From assembly GCF_011761565.1 (NCBI RefSeq), contig NZ_JAASRM010000001.1, positions 2,294,139 to 2,358,138 of the forward strand: a stretch of DNA of 64,000 nt, written 5' to 3'. The stretch's first letter is position 1, and every line of letters begins with the position of its first letter. The notes below the pieces were generated by a model, which searched no databases, was not told the origin of the DNA, and saw only the letters and a program-made list of their open reading frames with translations. The position numbers and the translations under genes are program-made. The stretch comes from Rhizomicrobium palustre (GTDB lineage: Bacteria > Pseudomonadota > Alphaproteobacteria > Micropepsales > Micropepsaceae). Positions 1 through 9,515 of this stretch are shown piece by piece.

Positions 1-470
1 CGCTCGCCATTGTGGTTCCTGTCGCGCTGATCCAGATGAGTGAAACCTTGAGCGCCCATCTCTGGTTCATCACCAGCCTGCGTCCGCACACCCTTCTGCT
101 GGATAAGACCGCGCTCGGCTTTTTGCGGCTGGTCAGCTTCTTTGCCCTCGCCATCGTTCTGATCCGCTTCCTGCCGCCGATTGGAGCCTTGAGCAACAAG
201 CCCTGGGCGCAGGCCATCATTCGCTGTGGCAGCCTTTCCTTGCAGGTTTTCTCCTTCGGCGTTTTGCTGGCGAGTGTCACGGCGGTCAGCGCGGTGCTTT
301 CTGGCGGCAATGCTTGGGTGCAATCGGTGTTGACCATCGCCGGGATCGCGGCCCAGCTCGCCTTTGCCGCTTGGCATATGGCGAAGAAGCGGGAAGCTGT
401 AGAAGCCGAACGTCGTCCCAGCCTTCTTGCCGATATCTACCCCCAGCCCGCCCGCTCACTGCGGCAGTAA
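1..470 (+). CDS. OpgC-family membrane protein, C-terminal part (5' end outside window)
   Basis: The frame is open from the first bases of the window, so the gene begins upstream; the GTG at 12 is internal. About 155 residues remain. They contain three to four hydrophobic segments and a stretch with the sense DKTALGFLRLVSFFALA followed by IRCGSLSLQVFSFGVLL, which resembles the C-terminus of OpgC-type proteins (acyltransferase-3-like enzymes that succinylate periplasmic glucans). The tail after the last helix is basic and cytoplasmic in character. The family call rests on remembered motif similarity only. It stops 117 bases before the yebC start on the same strand. Confidence 0.6.
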   Translation, partial: LAIVVPVALIQMSETLSAHLWFITSLRPHTLLLDKTALGFLRLVSFFALAIVLIRFLPPIGALSNKPWAQAIIRCGSLSLQVFSFGVLLASVTAVSAVLSGGNAWVQSVLTIAGIAAQLAFAAWHMAKKREAVEAERRPSLLADIYPQPARSLRQ

Positions 471-587
471 TGAAATAAGGAATATTATCCTTGTGTCGCC
501 TGCGCCCTGCAGCCGCTCTTGCGCTTGACGGGGGCGTCCGGCTATCTCACCGCCCCTATTCCAATCTCCTTAGAAGAAGTCCTTCCG

Positions 588-1334
588 ATGGCCGGTCATT
601 CCCACGCCAAGAACGTGATGTTCAAGAAGACCAAGGCGAACGCGGTGCGTTCCAAGCTCTTCTCCAAGCTCGCGCGCGAAATCACCGTCGCGTCCAAGAT
701 GGGCATGCCCGACCCGGACCACAATCCGCGCCTGCGCGCGGCCATCATCGCCGCCCGCGAACAGTCCATGCCCAAGGACAATATCGAGCGCGCCATTAAG
801 AAGGGCCAGGGCAACGACGCCGAGAACTATGACGAAATCCGCTATGAGGGCTATGGCCCGGGCGGCGTCGCGCTGATCGTGGAATGCCTCACCGACAACC
901 GTACCCGTACCGCGGCTGACGTTCGCGCCGCCTTCTCGAAATTCGGCGGGGCGTTGGGCGAGACCGGCTCTGTCGGCTTCATGTTCGACCGTTTGGGCGT
1001 GATCACCTATCCACTCAGCAAAGGCTCGGCTGACGAGATGCTGGAAATCGCGCTCGAAGCGGGCGCCGATGAAGTCGATACCGACGAGAACGAACACGAA
1101 TTCACCTGCTCACCGGATGTCTTCGCCCAGGTGCGCGAGGCTCTCGAAGCCAAGCTCGGCGTGGCGGCCTCTTCGGGCATGTTCTTCCGCCCGCAGAATA
1201 CCAACCTGGTGCCCGACAATGTCGGCGAGACGCTGATGAAGCTGATCGACGTGTTGGAAGATAATGACGACGTGCAGCGCGTCACCGGCAATTACGAGCT
1301 CTCCGACGCCTTGATGGCGAAGCTGGGCGAATAA
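588..1334 (+). CDS. YebC/PmpR-family DNA-binding regulator
   Basis: The 248-residue protein starts with the diagnostic [10 protein letters not shown], so the ATG at 588 is preferred over an upstream in-frame start. The family (TACO1/YebC) was long annotated as a transcriptional regulator, and some members assist translation of difficult proline stretches. Full family length, with the motifs [16 protein letters not shown] and ETGSVGFMF present. It lies just upstream of ruvC, the usual neighbour of yebC in proteobacteria. The gap to ruvC is about 270 bases and holds no other gene. Confidence 0.95.
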   Translation: MAGHSHAKNVMFKKTKANAVRSKLFSKLAREITVASKMGMPDPDHNPRLRAAIIAAREQSMPKDNIERAIKKGQGNDAENYDEIRYEGYGPGGVALIVECLTDNRTRTAADVRAAFSKFGGALGETGSVGFMFDRLGVITYPLSKGSADEMLEIALEAGADEVDTDENEHEFTCSPDVFAQVREALEAKLGVAASSGMFFRPQNTNLVPDNVGETLMKLIDVLEDNDDVQRVTGNYELSDALMAKLGE

Positions 1335-1601
1335 CGCCGCATCGGCTTGAACGGCGCGCGGCAGCCCCCACATCTAAGGGGCTGTTTGACCGCGCCGATT
1401 TGTCTGTTTTTCAGTCTCGCTCGCCGGGGCCCCATCGAGGCCAAACTTTCTGGCGAAAATTCTTCCATATCAGCCGCTTACGGCGAAAAACGGCGACTGG
1501 AACGTAAATTTTTGCATTTTCTAACGCGGGTCTATCCCCCTCAAAATAGACTTCGCCAGGGCAATCCCCGAAACTCTATTCGCGATTCGTTCGGGTTTGA
1601 C

Positions 1602-2108
1602 ATGCCTAAAGTCCGCATTATGGGGCTCGATCCCGGCCTGCACCGTATGGGGTGGGGGGTGATCGATTGCGAGGGCACCCGCCTTAGCCACGTCGCCCAC
1701 GGCGTGATCATCACCCATGCTTCCGAAGGCATGGGTATTCGCTTGATGAAGCTGCATGAAGAGGTCGCCCGGATCATTGCAGGGCTGAACCCTGGCGCTA
1801 TCGCGGTGGAACAAGCCTTTGTTTTTAAAGACCCTTTGGCGGCCCTGAAACTCGGCCATGCTCGCGCGGTGGCGATCCTTGCGGCAGCTCAAGCCGGGCT
1901 CGAGATTGCCGAATATGCCCCCAACCACATCAAGAAGTCGGTGGTCGGTGTCGGCCATGCCGGCAAGGAACAGGTGCAGGCGATGGTGAAGCGGCTCTTG
2001 CCCGCTTGCGGGGTGGAGCAGGCCGACGCCGCCGATGCGCTCGCCGCCGCCATAGCGCATGCGTCTCTCGCGGGCACCCGCGCAAAGATCCTGGCAGCCT
2101 TATCATGA
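1602..2108 (+). CDS. ruvC: Crossover junction endodeoxyribonuclease RuvC
   Basis: Holliday-junction resolvase that nicks symmetric strands of the four-way junction held by RuvAB. The 168-residue protein starting at ATG 1602 opens with MPKVRIMGLDPGLHRMGWG, carrying the first catalytic Asp (GLDPG). AIAVEQAFVFKDP holds the second acidic residue, and QADAADALAAAIAHA near the C-terminus supplies the final Asp pair. The open frame runs to 1347, but that upstream stretch is AT-richer and unlike RuvC. The TGA stop overlaps the ruvA start as ATGA, indicating translational coupling. Confidence 0.96.
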   Translation: MPKVRIMGLDPGLHRMGWGVIDCEGTRLSHVAHGVIITHASEGMGIRLMKLHEEVARIIAGLNPGAIAVEQAFVFKDPLAALKLGHARAVAILAAAQAGLEIAEYAPNHIKKSVVGVGHAGKEQVQAMVKRLLPACGVEQADAADALAAAIAHASLAGTRAKILAALS

Positions 2109-2707
2109 TCGGAAAACTCAAAGGCACCGTCGATACCATCGCCGAGGATCACATTATCCTCGACGTTCATGGCGTGGGCTATTTGGTGCAATGCCCGGCT
2201 TCGACCATGGCCAAGCTTAGTGTGGGCGAGGCGGCGGCACTGCTGATCGAGATGAAGGTAAGCGAGGACGCGATCCGGCTTTACGGCTTTGCCTCCAGCG
2301 AAGAGCGCGAGTGGTTTCGCCTCTTGCAGACGGTGCAGAGCGTCGGCGCCCGCGTCGCCCTCAACATCCTTTCGGCGCTTAATCCCAGAGCCATCGGCAA
2401 GGCCATTGCGCTGGCCGACAAGGCGATGATCGGCCAGGCGCAAGGGGTGGGGCCGAAGCTCGCCACCCGCATCATCACCGAACTGAAAGACAAGGCCCCG
2501 AACGTCATTCTGCGTCAGGACCCGGGCGAGGTGCTGGCCATCCCAGCAAATCGCGGCCCCGAGGCCGATGCCGTGCTGGCCCTGACCAAGCTGGGCTATT
2601 CCCAGAGCGTAGCAGCCGAATCCGTGGCCAAAGCGGCGGGCGGGCTGGGCGAGGGCGCCGCGCTCGATACATTGATACGTGAAGCGTTGAGGGCTATGGG
2701 TCGATAA
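2105..2707 (+). CDS. ruvA: Holliday junction DNA helicase RuvA
   Basis: Junction-recognition subunit of the RuvAB branch-migration motor. The 200 residues show the OB-fold N-terminus (MIGKLKGTVDTI, then VHGVGYLVQCP), the two helix-hairpin-helix motifs around LLQTVQSVGARVALNILSAL and GQAQGVGPKLATRIITELKD, and the C-terminal UBA-like domain (AVLALTKLGYS). The start ATG at 2105 overlaps the ruvC stop, and ruvB begins directly after its stop, giving a compact ruvCAB operon. Confidence 0.97.
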   Translation: MIGKLKGTVDTIAEDHIILDVHGVGYLVQCPASTMAKLSVGEAAALLIEMKVSEDAIRLYGFASSEEREWFRLLQTVQSVGARVALNILSALNPRAIGKAIALADKAMIGQAQGVGPKLATRIITELKDKAPNVILRQDPGEVLAIPANRGPEADAVLALTKLGYSQSVAAESVAKAAGGLGEGAALDTLIREALRAMGR

Positions 2708-3784
2708 ATGGCACCGAAAAAGCCCATCCCCGCCTTCACCGAAAAGAACCCGCTCATCGCGCCTGAGCGCAATGAGGAAGACGCGCTTGAATCCTCGCTG
2801 CGGCCGAAGTCGCTCGCCGAATTCACCGGCCAGGCGCTGGCGCGCGAAAACCTCGCCGTCTTTATTCAAGCTGCCAAAGCGCGCGGCGAAGCGCTCGATC
2901 ATGTGATGTTTTCCGGCCCGCCCGGCCTTGGCAAAACCACACTGGCGCAGATCGTGGCGCGCGAGCTGGGCGTGAACTTCCGCTCTACCTCTGGCCCGGT
3001 CTTGGCGAAGGCGGGCGACCTCGCTGCCATCCTCACCAATCTCGAACCGCGCGACGTGCTCTTTATCGACGAAATCCATCGTCTCAATCCGGCCGTGGAG
3101 GAAATCCTTTATCCGGCGATGGAAGATTTCGAACTCGATCTCGTCATCGGTGAAGGTCCTTCGGCGCGCTCCGTGAAGATCAGCCTCGCGCCTTTCACCC
3201 TGGTGGGCGCCACCACGCGCGCGGGCCTTATCACCACGCCCTTGCGCGACCGTTTTGGCATTCCCATCCGGCTCAATTTCTACACTGCCGATGAGCTGCT
3301 CTCGATTGTGGAGCGCGGCGCGCGTGTTTTGGGCTTCGAACTCACCACTGATGGGGCGCGCGAAATCGCTTCGCGGGCGCGCGGCACGCCGCGTATCTCC
3401 GGGCGGCTTTTGAAGCGCGTGCGCGATTTCGCAGCCGTGGCGGGCCATCCCGTGGTGGATGCCAAAATCGCCGATGCCGCGCTCAACCGTCTGGAAGTCG
3501 ATGCCAAGGGGCTCGATGCTTTTGACCGGCGTTATCTGAAACTCATCGCCGACAATTTCGGCGGGGGGCCGGTGGGGATCGAGACCATCGCGGCGGCTTT
3601 GGGTGAGGCGCGCGACGCCATCGAGGAGACCATCGAGCCTTATCTCTTGCAGCAAGGGTTTGTGCAGCGCTCCCCGCGCGGCCGTATTCTGACCGCCAAC
3701 GCCTATACCCATTTGGGGCTTCCGGCGCCCGCGCGCGATCCGGCGCAAATTGCTCTCTTCGCGGAGGAGGACGGCGATGCGTGA
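2708..3784 (+). CDS. ruvB: Holliday junction branch migration ATPase RuvB
   Basis: Hexameric AAA+ motor that drives branch migration with RuvA. The 358 residues include Walker A ([12 protein letters not shown], near 75), Walker B ([11 protein letters not shown]), sensor 1 (LVGATTRAG), the arginine-finger region (TPLRDRFGI), and the C-terminal winged helix ending in [10 protein letters not shown]. It starts with no gap after ruvA and overlaps the ybgC start by eight bases. Confidence 0.98.
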   Translation: MAPKKPIPAFTEKNPLIAPERNEEDALESSLRPKSLAEFTGQALARENLAVFIQAAKARGEALDHVMFSGPPGLGKTTLAQIVARELGVNFRSTSGPVLAKAGDLAAILTNLEPRDVLFIDEIHRLNPAVEEILYPAMEDFELDLVIGEGPSARSVKISLAPFTLVGATTRAGLITTPLRDRFGIPIRLNFYTADELLSIVERGARVLGFELTTDGAREIASRARGTPRISGRLLKRVRDFAAVAGHPVVDAKIADAALNRLEVDAKGLDAFDRRYLKLIADNFGGGPVGIETIAAALGEARDAIEETIEPYLLQQGFVQRSPRGRILTANAYTHLGLPAPARDPAQIALFAEEDGDA

Positions 3785-4229
3785 GCCTGATCCCGTGACC
3801 CCGAGGATGGAGGGCAACACTTTCGTCTTCCCGGTGCGTATCTATTACGAGGACACCGATCTTTCCGGCATCGTCTATCATGCGAATTACTTGCGATATA
3901 TGGAGCGGGCCCGCACGGAGTTCTTCCGCTTCCTGGGCTTGAAGGCGGCGGCCATGGAAGATGCCGATCCGTCAGCTTGGGCGTTACGCAAGCTCGAGAT
4001 CGACTATCTGCGCCCTGCCAAGTTCGACGATATCGTCGAGGTTCGGACCAACGTTGTCGCACTCTCGGCCGCCCGGCTCATCGCGCAGCAGTCGATTTAT
4101 GCCCATGGGGTACAACTGACGCGTGGTCAGGTCGAGGCCTGCATTATTTCTTTGACAGGAAGGCCAAAACGCATTCCCCAGGAAGTGCGTGACAAAGTTC
4201 TGCCTTTTGTTTCTGAAACAGTCGCTTAA
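3777..4229 (+). CDS. ybgC: Tol-Pal-associated acyl-CoA thioesterase YbgC
   Basis: Hotdog-fold thioesterase, 150 residues. The catalytic region reads [29 protein letters not shown], matching the 4-HBA-CoA thioesterase/YbgC signature with its catalytic Asp. ATG 3777 is preceded by a GGAGGA ribosome binding site lying inside the end of ruvB. It is the first gene of the tol-pal cluster; YbgC is thought to act on phospholipid acyl groups at the inner membrane beside the Tol complex. Confidence 0.94.
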   Translation: MREPDPVTPRMEGNTFVFPVRIYYEDTDLSGIVYHANYLRYMERARTEFFRFLGLKAAAMEDADPSAWALRKLEIDYLRPAKFDDIVEVRTNVVALSAARLIAQQSIYAHGVQLTRGQVEACIISLTGRPKRIPQEVRDKVLPFVSETVA

Positions 4230-4322
4230 CAATGTTTTCGGGGCTCTCCCGATAAGTTTCCGAGCAAATTTTCTCCGCACCCGGCATACTAAGCCTGGGG
4301 GACCCGCACGAGGTTGCGCAGC

Positions 4323-5192
4323 ATGAAGACGATCAGGGGATTTGTAGCGGCGCTGTTTTTGGTTCTGGCAGCCCCGATGGCGGCAGGTCCTGCCCTGGCG
4401 CAACAGGCGCCGAGTGCCGCGCCAACGGGCGAACCGGCCGAGACCGCTCCGCTTGCCGCGCCTGTGACCAATGTAGATACCCAAAATACCGGTGGGGCAG
4501 CCATCAGCGCCCACGGCATTTCGGTGGTGGACATGTTCTGGCGCGCCGACCCCTTGGTGAAGGGCGTTTTCGGCCTCCTGCTGCTCTCCAGCATTTGGTC
4601 CTGGGTGATCATCATCAATAAGGGCTTGGCCCTTTCCACCCTGAACAATCGCGCCAACCGTTTCGAGAAGACCTTCTGGTCCGGCCAGTCGCTCGACGAG
4701 CTCTATGCCCAGTTCGCCCAGCGCAATAACCACCCCCTCGCGGCGGTGTTTGTTTCGGGCGTGCGCGAATGGCGCCGCGCTTTCGAACATGGCACGCCCA
4801 GCCTCGCGATCCTGTCCGGTACCAAGGATCGGGTCGAGAAGGCGATGAGCGTCACTATTTCCCGCGAGATCGACTCGGTCGAGAAGAGCATCGGCTTTCT
4901 TGCCACCGTCGCTTCTACAGCGCCGTTTGTGGGTCTGTTCGGCACCGTCTGGGGCATCATGAATTCCTTCACGGCGATTGCGGCCCGCCATGACACCACG
5001 CTTGCCGTGGTCGCGCCGGGCATCGCGGAAGCTTTGTTCGCCACGGCAATGGGCCTTCTTTGCGCCATTCCCGCAGCGATTTTCTATAACCGCTTCGTCG
5101 CTGAGATTGGGCGTTACGGCAATCGTCTCGACGCTTTCTCCGATGAGCTCTCCGGCATCCTGTCGCGCCAGCTTGACGAAAAGGCGCGCTGA
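4323..5192 (+). CDS. tolQ: Tol-Pal system proton channel subunit TolQ (extended N-terminus)
   Basis: Inner-membrane proton channel subunit powering Tol-Pal. The core has three membrane segments: one around PLVKGVFGLLLLSSIWSW, one at ATVASTAPFVGLFGTVWGIM and one at IAEALFATAMGLLCAIPA. At 289 residues it is longer than the roughly 230 of enterobacterial TolQ, because it begins with a signal-peptide-like stretch ending in ALAQQ and a Pro/Ala-rich linker, as in many ExbB proteins. The ATG at 4323 has GAGG nine bases upstream; a TTG lies at 4314. The context (ybgC, tolR, tolA, tolB, pal) decides for TolQ over ExbB. Confidence 0.93.
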   Translation: MKTIRGFVAALFLVLAAPMAAGPALAQQAPSAAPTGEPAETAPLAAPVTNVDTQNTGGAAISAHGISVVDMFWRADPLVKGVFGLLLLSSIWSWVIIINKGLALSTLNNRANRFEKTFWSGQSLDELYAQFAQRNNHPLAAVFVSGVREWRRAFEHGTPSLAILSGTKDRVEKAMSVTISREIDSVEKSIGFLATVASTAPFVGLFGTVWGIMNSFTAIAARHDTTLAVVAPGIAEALFATAMGLLCAIPAAIFYNRFVAEIGRYGNRLDAFSDELSGILSRQLDEKAR

Positions 5193-5194
5193 GT

Positions 5195-5653
5195 ATGGGC
5201 GCGGCGATTTCCTCTTCAAGCCGGGGTAAGCGCGGCAGAGGCCGCCGTCCTATGGCTGAGATCAACGTCACGCCCTTCGTGGACGTGATGCTGGTGCTTC
5301 TGATCGTGTTCATGGTGACGGCGCCATTGTTGACCGCGGGTGTGCCGGTGGATCTTCCGAAAACGCGTGCGCAGACGCTGGGCCAGGATCGCGAACCCTT
5401 GTCGATCACGGTGCGCAAGGACGGCCGTATTTTCCTGCAGAACACGGCGGTGGAGCCCGACACTTTGGTGGAGCGGCTCAAAGCCATCGCAGCGAACGGC
5501 TATGACCAGCGCATTTTCGTGCGCGGCGATTCCAGCGTCGATTACGGGCGGGTGATGGAGGTGATGGGGCTTTTGTCCTCCGCCGGCTTCACCAAGATCG
5601 GTCTTGTCACCGGGCCGCCCAAGCACAGCACGGATGAAAAACAGGGCCAATGA
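5195..5653 (+). CDS. tolR: Tol-Pal system protein TolR
   Basis: Partner of TolQ in the proton-driven motor, 152 residues. A short basic cytoplasmic N-terminus is followed by the diagnostic AEINVTPFVDVMLVLLIVFMV: the Asp in VDVML is the protonatable residue of the ExbD/TolR family. A periplasmic domain follows (PKTRAQ to VGLVTGPP). The start lies two bases after the tolQ stop, and the stop overlaps the tolA ATG. Confidence 0.96.
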   Translation: MGAAISSSSRGKRGRGRRPMAEINVTPFVDVMLVLLIVFMVTAPLLTAGVPVDLPKTRAQTLGQDREPLSITVRKDGRIFLQNTAVEPDTLVERLKAIAANGYDQRIFVRGDSSVDYGRVMEVMGLLSSAGFTKIGLVTGPPKHSTDEKQGQ

Positions 5654-6450
5654 GAACCAGGCCGACAGCGGACAAGGCAGCCCCGCTGCCTTTGGGGGTG
5701 GTCGCCTCAATCGCACTGCATGCGATTTTGGTGGTGCTTCTGTTCGTGTCTTTTTCCAAGAAGCTCGATTTACCTACGGAAGACATTCCGCTGGTGCCGG
5801 TGGATCTCGTCTCAGTCAGCGACAAGACCAACATTGCCCCGATGGAGAAGAAGGAAGAGGCGCCCAAGCCCCCGGATGCGCGCGAAATCGTGCCCGAGGA
5901 AAAAGAGGTCGCGCCGCCGAAATTCGAAGTCGCGCCCGACGCTAAGCCTGTTCCCAAGGAGAAGCCGAAGGAAGCTGACAAGCCGAAAGAGGCTGATAAG
6001 CCCAAGCCCGTGGACAAACCCAAAGAGGCCGAGAAGTTCGATATCAACAATATCGAAAAGCTGCTCGCCAAAAAGAAGCCGAACACCAACATCAAGGCTG
6101 GCCCACGTGACATCAAGGGTGTCGGTGCCCAGACCGGGATGACGGCTGATCTCGCCAGCCTGATGCAAAGCCAAATCTATCGCTGCTGGAGCCCGCCCAC
6201 CGGCACGCCGCATCCCGAACGGCTGATCGTGCAATACCGGCTCTTCCTCAATCGGGATGGAACCATTGCGCAGCCGCCACAGTTGGTAGGAGATTCCGCG
6301 AATGCGGCGGGGGATCCTTATATGGCGGCGGCGGCAGGGGCTGCTCGTCGCGCGATTTACACCTGTTCCCCTTACAAGCTGCCAGTAGACCGGTATGCTC
6401 AGTGGCGTGACGTGATTTTCACTTTCGATCCGCGCCAATTGAGCCAATAA
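5650..6450 (+). CDS. tolA: Cell envelope integrity protein TolA
   Basis: Links the TolQR motor to Pal/TolB across the periplasm. The 266 residues have an N-terminal anchor (GVVASIALHAILVVLLFVSF), a long Lys/Pro/Glu-rich spacer with KPKEADKPKEADKPKP-type repeats, and a C-terminal domain from about 170 carrying the two cysteines (IYRCWSP and IYTCSPY) seen in TolA/TonB-like C-terminal domains. The ATGA overlap with tolR suggests coupling. The spacer is simple sequence, so its length likely varies between strains. Confidence 0.93.
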   Translation: MRTRPTADKAAPLPLGVVASIALHAILVVLLFVSFSKKLDLPTEDIPLVPVDLVSVSDKTNIAPMEKKEEAPKPPDAREIVPEEKEVAPPKFEVAPDAKPVPKEKPKEADKPKEADKPKPVDKPKEAEKFDINNIEKLLAKKKPNTNIKAGPRDIKGVGAQTGMTADLASLMQSQIYRCWSPPTGTPHPERLIVQYRLFLNRDGTIAQPPQLVGDSANAAGDPYMAAAAGAARRAIYTCSPYKLPVDRYAQWRDVIFTFDPRQLSQ

Positions 6451-6468
6451 GGTGATACGGAGATTGGG

Positions 6469-7782
6469 ATGAAGAAGCTCGTACTTGCGGTTCTGGCGCT
6501 CTTCGCCATAGCGATACCGTCGCAGGCGGCGCTGCAGGTAGACGTCAACCAGGGCAACATCCAGCCCCTTCCGATCGCCATTCCCGATTTTGTGGCGCCC
6601 GCTCCTGCGGGTACCGACCCTGCCGCTGCCGCCGCGATTCAGAACATGGCCAAGGTGGTGCGCGCCGATCTGGAGCGTTCCGGTCTCTTTAAGCCGCTGG
6701 ATCCCAAGAGCTATATCGACCAGATCAACAACATCAACGTGGCGCCGAACTTCCAGAACTGGCGCGTAATCACCGCCCAGGGCCTCGTCACCGGCCAGCT
6801 TTCGATGCAGCCCGACGGGCGCCTGCGGGTCGATTTCCGCCTGTGGGACGTCTATGGCGAAAGCCAGATGCTGGGGTTGCAGTATTTCACCCAGCCAACC
6901 AATTGGCGCCGCATCGCCCATATGATCTCGGACGCGATCTATCAGCGCATCACCGGCGAGAAGGGCTATTTCGATACGCGCATCGTGTTCATCTCGGAAT
7001 CGGGCCCGGCGCTGAAGCGCGTCAAGCGTCTGACCATCATGGATGAGGATGGCGCCAATGCGAGCTACCTCACCAATGGCTTCCTGGTGTTGACGCCGCG
7101 TTTCAATCCGACCGCGCAGATGATCGCCTATATGTCCTACACCACGGGCAAGCCGCGCGTGTACCTCTTTGACCTGGAAACGGGCCGTCAGGAGAAGTTG
7201 GGCGACTTCCCCAACATGACCTTCTCGCCGCGTTTCTCGCCGGACGGCAATCTCGTTGCCATGACGTTGGAGATGGGGGGCAATTCGGACATCTACCTGA
7301 TGGATTTGCGCACCCGTCAGACTAAAAGGCTGACCTTCGACCCCTCGATCGATACGGCGCCGTCCTTCTCTCCGGACGGAAAGCAGATCGTCTTCGAGTC
7401 TGACCGGGGCGGCTCACAACAAATTTACGTGATGAATATCGATGGCACGAACCCCCATCGCATCAGCTTTGGCGAGGGCCGGCACGGTACGCCCGTGTGG
7501 AGCCCGCGTGGAGATCTCATCGCGTTTACCAAGCAAGGCGGTGGCCAATTCAGCATAGGTGTCATGCGTCCCGACGGAACCGGCGAAAGAATCCTTACAA
7601 ATGGCTGGGAAGATGAAGGGCCGACTTGGGCGCCAAATGGCCGCGTATTGATGTTTACCCGGACGTTGCAAGGCGGACGGGGGTCTCAAATCTGGTCGGT
7701 GGACGTGACGGGGCGCAATTTGCGCCGCGTTGCGACGCCGGGGGACGCGTCTGATCCGGCGTGGTCGCCCTTGATCCAGTAG
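6469..7782 (+). CDS. tolB: Tol-Pal system beta-propeller protein TolB
   Basis: Periplasmic protein that binds Pal and is released by the Tol motor. The 437 residues comprise a signal peptide ([20 protein letters not shown]), an N-terminal alpha/beta domain, and a six-bladed propeller of WD40-like repeats such as [27 protein letters not shown] and [13 protein letters not shown]. It has full family length and follows tolA by 18 bases. Confidence 0.97.
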   Translation: MKKLVLAVLALFAIAIPSQAALQVDVNQGNIQPLPIAIPDFVAPAPAGTDPAAAAAIQNMAKVVRADLERSGLFKPLDPKSYIDQINNINVAPNFQNWRVITAQGLVTGQLSMQPDGRLRVDFRLWDVYGESQMLGLQYFTQPTNWRRIAHMISDAIYQRITGEKGYFDTRIVFISESGPALKRVKRLTIMDEDGANASYLTNGFLVLTPRFNPTAQMIAYMSYTTGKPRVYLFDLETGRQEKLGDFPNMTFSPRFSPDGNLVAMTLEMGGNSDIYLMDLRTRQTKRLTFDPSIDTAPSFSPDGKQIVFESDRGGSQQIYVMNIDGTNPHRISFGEGRHGTPVWSPRGDLIAFTKQGGGQFSIGVMRPDGTGERILTNGWEDEGPTWAPNGRVLMFTRTLQGGRGSQIWSVDVTGRNLRRVATPGDASDPAWSPLIQ

Positions 7783-7894
7783 GTCCGGAGTCCGTACAAT
7801 CCCCAGCGACCGAGGGCGTATTGGGGTAGGTGCGAAATCTAGTGCGGAGCTTTCGCAGTCGGCTTCCGCGCATTCAAAAGGAGTTGGGATAACC

Positions 7895-8410
7895 ATGAAG
7901 AAATTTGCTGTCGGCCCGAAGCTGGCCGCTGTTGCTGTTGCTGTTTTTGTCGTCGGTTGCGCCAAAGAGCCGCCGCCGCCCGCCCCGGCCCCCGCGCCGG
8001 TCGCCGCTCCGGCCCCCGCGCCGACGTCGAAGATCGTGCCGGGTAGCGCTGAAGATCTGCGCGTCAACGTCGGCGACACGGTCCATTTCGAATACAACCT
8101 TTATGCCGTTCAGGACGCCGATAAGGCCACTGTGCAGCGTCAGGCTGCTTGGCTCGCCAAGTATCCGAACATCAAGGTGACCGTCGAAGGTCATGCTGAC
8201 GAACGCGGCACGCGTGAATACAACATCGCGCTCGGCGCCAAGCGCGCCAACGCCGTGAAGGAATACCTGGTCAGCCTCGGCGTCTCCGCCGCGCGCGTCG
8301 ACACGGTCTCCTACGGCAAAGAGAAGCCGATCTGCACGGAATCGACGGAAGCCTGCTGGGCGCAGAACCGCCGCGGCGTGACGATCGTCGCCTCTGGCGC
8401 GAATTCCTAA
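7895..8410 (+). CDS. pal: Peptidoglycan-associated lipoprotein Pal
   Basis: Outer-membrane lipoprotein of 171 residues. The signal peptide ends in a lipobox (VFVVGC, lipidated Cys near 22), followed by a Pro/Ala linker. The OmpA-like domain contains VEGHADERGTREYNIALG, the peptidoglycan (mDAP) binding motif. An AAGGAG ribosome binding site lies at 7878-7883. The 112-base gap after tolB may hold a separate promoter, and a rho-independent terminator follows the stop. Confidence 0.97.
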   Translation: MKKFAVGPKLAAVAVAVFVVGCAKEPPPPAPAPAPVAAPAPAPTSKIVPGSAEDLRVNVGDTVHFEYNLYAVQDADKATVQRQAAWLAKYPNIKVTVEGHADERGTREYNIALGAKRANAVKEYLVSLGVSAARVDTVSYGKEKPICTESTEACWAQNRRGVTIVASGANS

Positions 8411-8436
8411 GCCTTAGGTCAGGTTTATGAGGTGAC

Positions 8437-8465
8437 GGGGCGCCGGTTTCGGCGCCCCTTTGCTT
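8437..8465 (+). terminator. Rho-independent terminator after pal
   Basis: Perfect 8-bp GC stem (GGGGCGCC / GGCGCCCC) with a six-base loop, followed by a T-rich tract (TTTGCTTTT). It lies 26 bases after the pal stop and separates the tol-pal operon from cpoB. Confidence 0.8.
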
Positions 8466-8560
8466 TTCGGGCGTTTTTCCATCTAGGAAAGCTGGCTCTT
8501 GTGTCATACCGGTAAGGCGACCGGCGAAGCTCTTTGGCCTAGACTGCGCGGAGGATGAAG

Positions 8561-9478
8561 ATGAACAGGCGCCCAATGAAATGGCAGTTGATGGCCGCTG
8601 CGGCGGTGCTCGCAGGCAGTGCCGCTCCGGCTTTCGCCGCTCCCCCAGTACCGCAGACAGTGCAGATACGCGGCCTGTTCGGCGAGAGCGATGAGGAGAA
8701 GGCCGCCCGTCTCAAAGCGGAAGCGCGCGAGAATGATCAGGATGCTGGTATCGCCGAATTGCGCCAGCGCATGAGCGATCTCGAACAGGCCCTGCGCATC
8801 GCCAACGGCACCAATGAGCAGCTCTCGCATCAGCTCAATGTCATGTCGCAACGGCTCGACAAGCAGCAGAAGGATTACGACTACAAGCTCTGCGAGCTTT
8901 CCAGCCAGGTTTTGGGAACGGCCGGTCAGGCTCCGGGGCAGGGCGCTTTGCCGTGCGATTTCTCGGGAGGCTCGCAAGCCGCGCCTCAGGCCTCCGCTCA
9001 GCCCTCGCAAGCGATGGGCTCCGGCCCTAATGGCGGCACCCTTGGCACGCTTCCGGCAAATCCCGGTGTCCAAGCTGGCGCGCCCGCAGGCGATCCGGCC
9101 CGTGGCCAGTATGACGAGGCGATGAATCTCCTCGCGCGTGCCCGGTATGACGAAGCGCGGGCGGCTTTCCGCGGCTTTGCCGATGCCAATCCGAAAGACA
9201 GTCTGGCGCCGCAAGCCGTCTATTGGGTCGGCAATATTGCCTTTGTGCAAAAGGATTATGCCGCGGCCGCCTCGGCTTTCGCCGAGCAGATCAAGAAATA
9301 TCCCTCAAGCCCGCAAGGGGCTGAGAGCATGTTGAAACTCGGCCAGTCGCTGATTGGCTTGGGCGAAAAGAAAGAAGGGTGCCTCACGCTTGGCGCGATC
9401 AAGAGCAAGTACAAGCAAGCTCCGGCCAACATCCTCACGCAAGCCGCCAACGCACGCGACAAATTCTGCGCCAAGTGA
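8561..9478 (+). CDS. cpoB: Cell division coordinator CpoB (YbgF)
   Basis: Periplasmic protein that couples Tol-Pal constriction to septal peptidoglycan synthesis. About 305 residues: signal peptide ending AAPAFA, a coiled coil (residues about 50-110, with LRQRMSDLEQAL and LNVMSQRLDKQQ), a Gln/Pro/Gly linker, and C-terminal TPR repeats (YDEAMNLLARARYDEARAAF, VYWVGNIAFVQKDYAAAASAF). ATG 8561 is spaced correctly from GGAGG at 8550-8554; the ATG at 8555 is too close. Confidence 0.92.
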   Translation: MNRRPMKWQLMAAAAVLAGSAAPAFAAPPVPQTVQIRGLFGESDEEKAARLKAEARENDQDAGIAELRQRMSDLEQALRIANGTNEQLSHQLNVMSQRLDKQQKDYDYKLCELSSQVLGTAGQAPGQGALPCDFSGGSQAAPQASAQPSQAMGSGPNGGTLGTLPANPGVQAGAPAGDPARGQYDEAMNLLARARYDEARAAFRGFADANPKDSLAPQAVYWVGNIAFVQKDYAAAASAFAEQIKKYPSSPQGAESMLKLGQSLIGLGEKKEGCLTLGAIKSKYKQAPANILTQAANARDKFCAK

Positions 9479-9515
9479 GGTCATAGCCGCGCTGAAGACC
9501 TGCTTCGCAGAGGCC

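Noticed and set aside
1889..3820. 643-residue open frame antisense to ruvA and ruvB
   Set aside because: It mirrors the codon structure of the plus-strand genes in GC-rich DNA, shows no family motif, and covers three certain genes.
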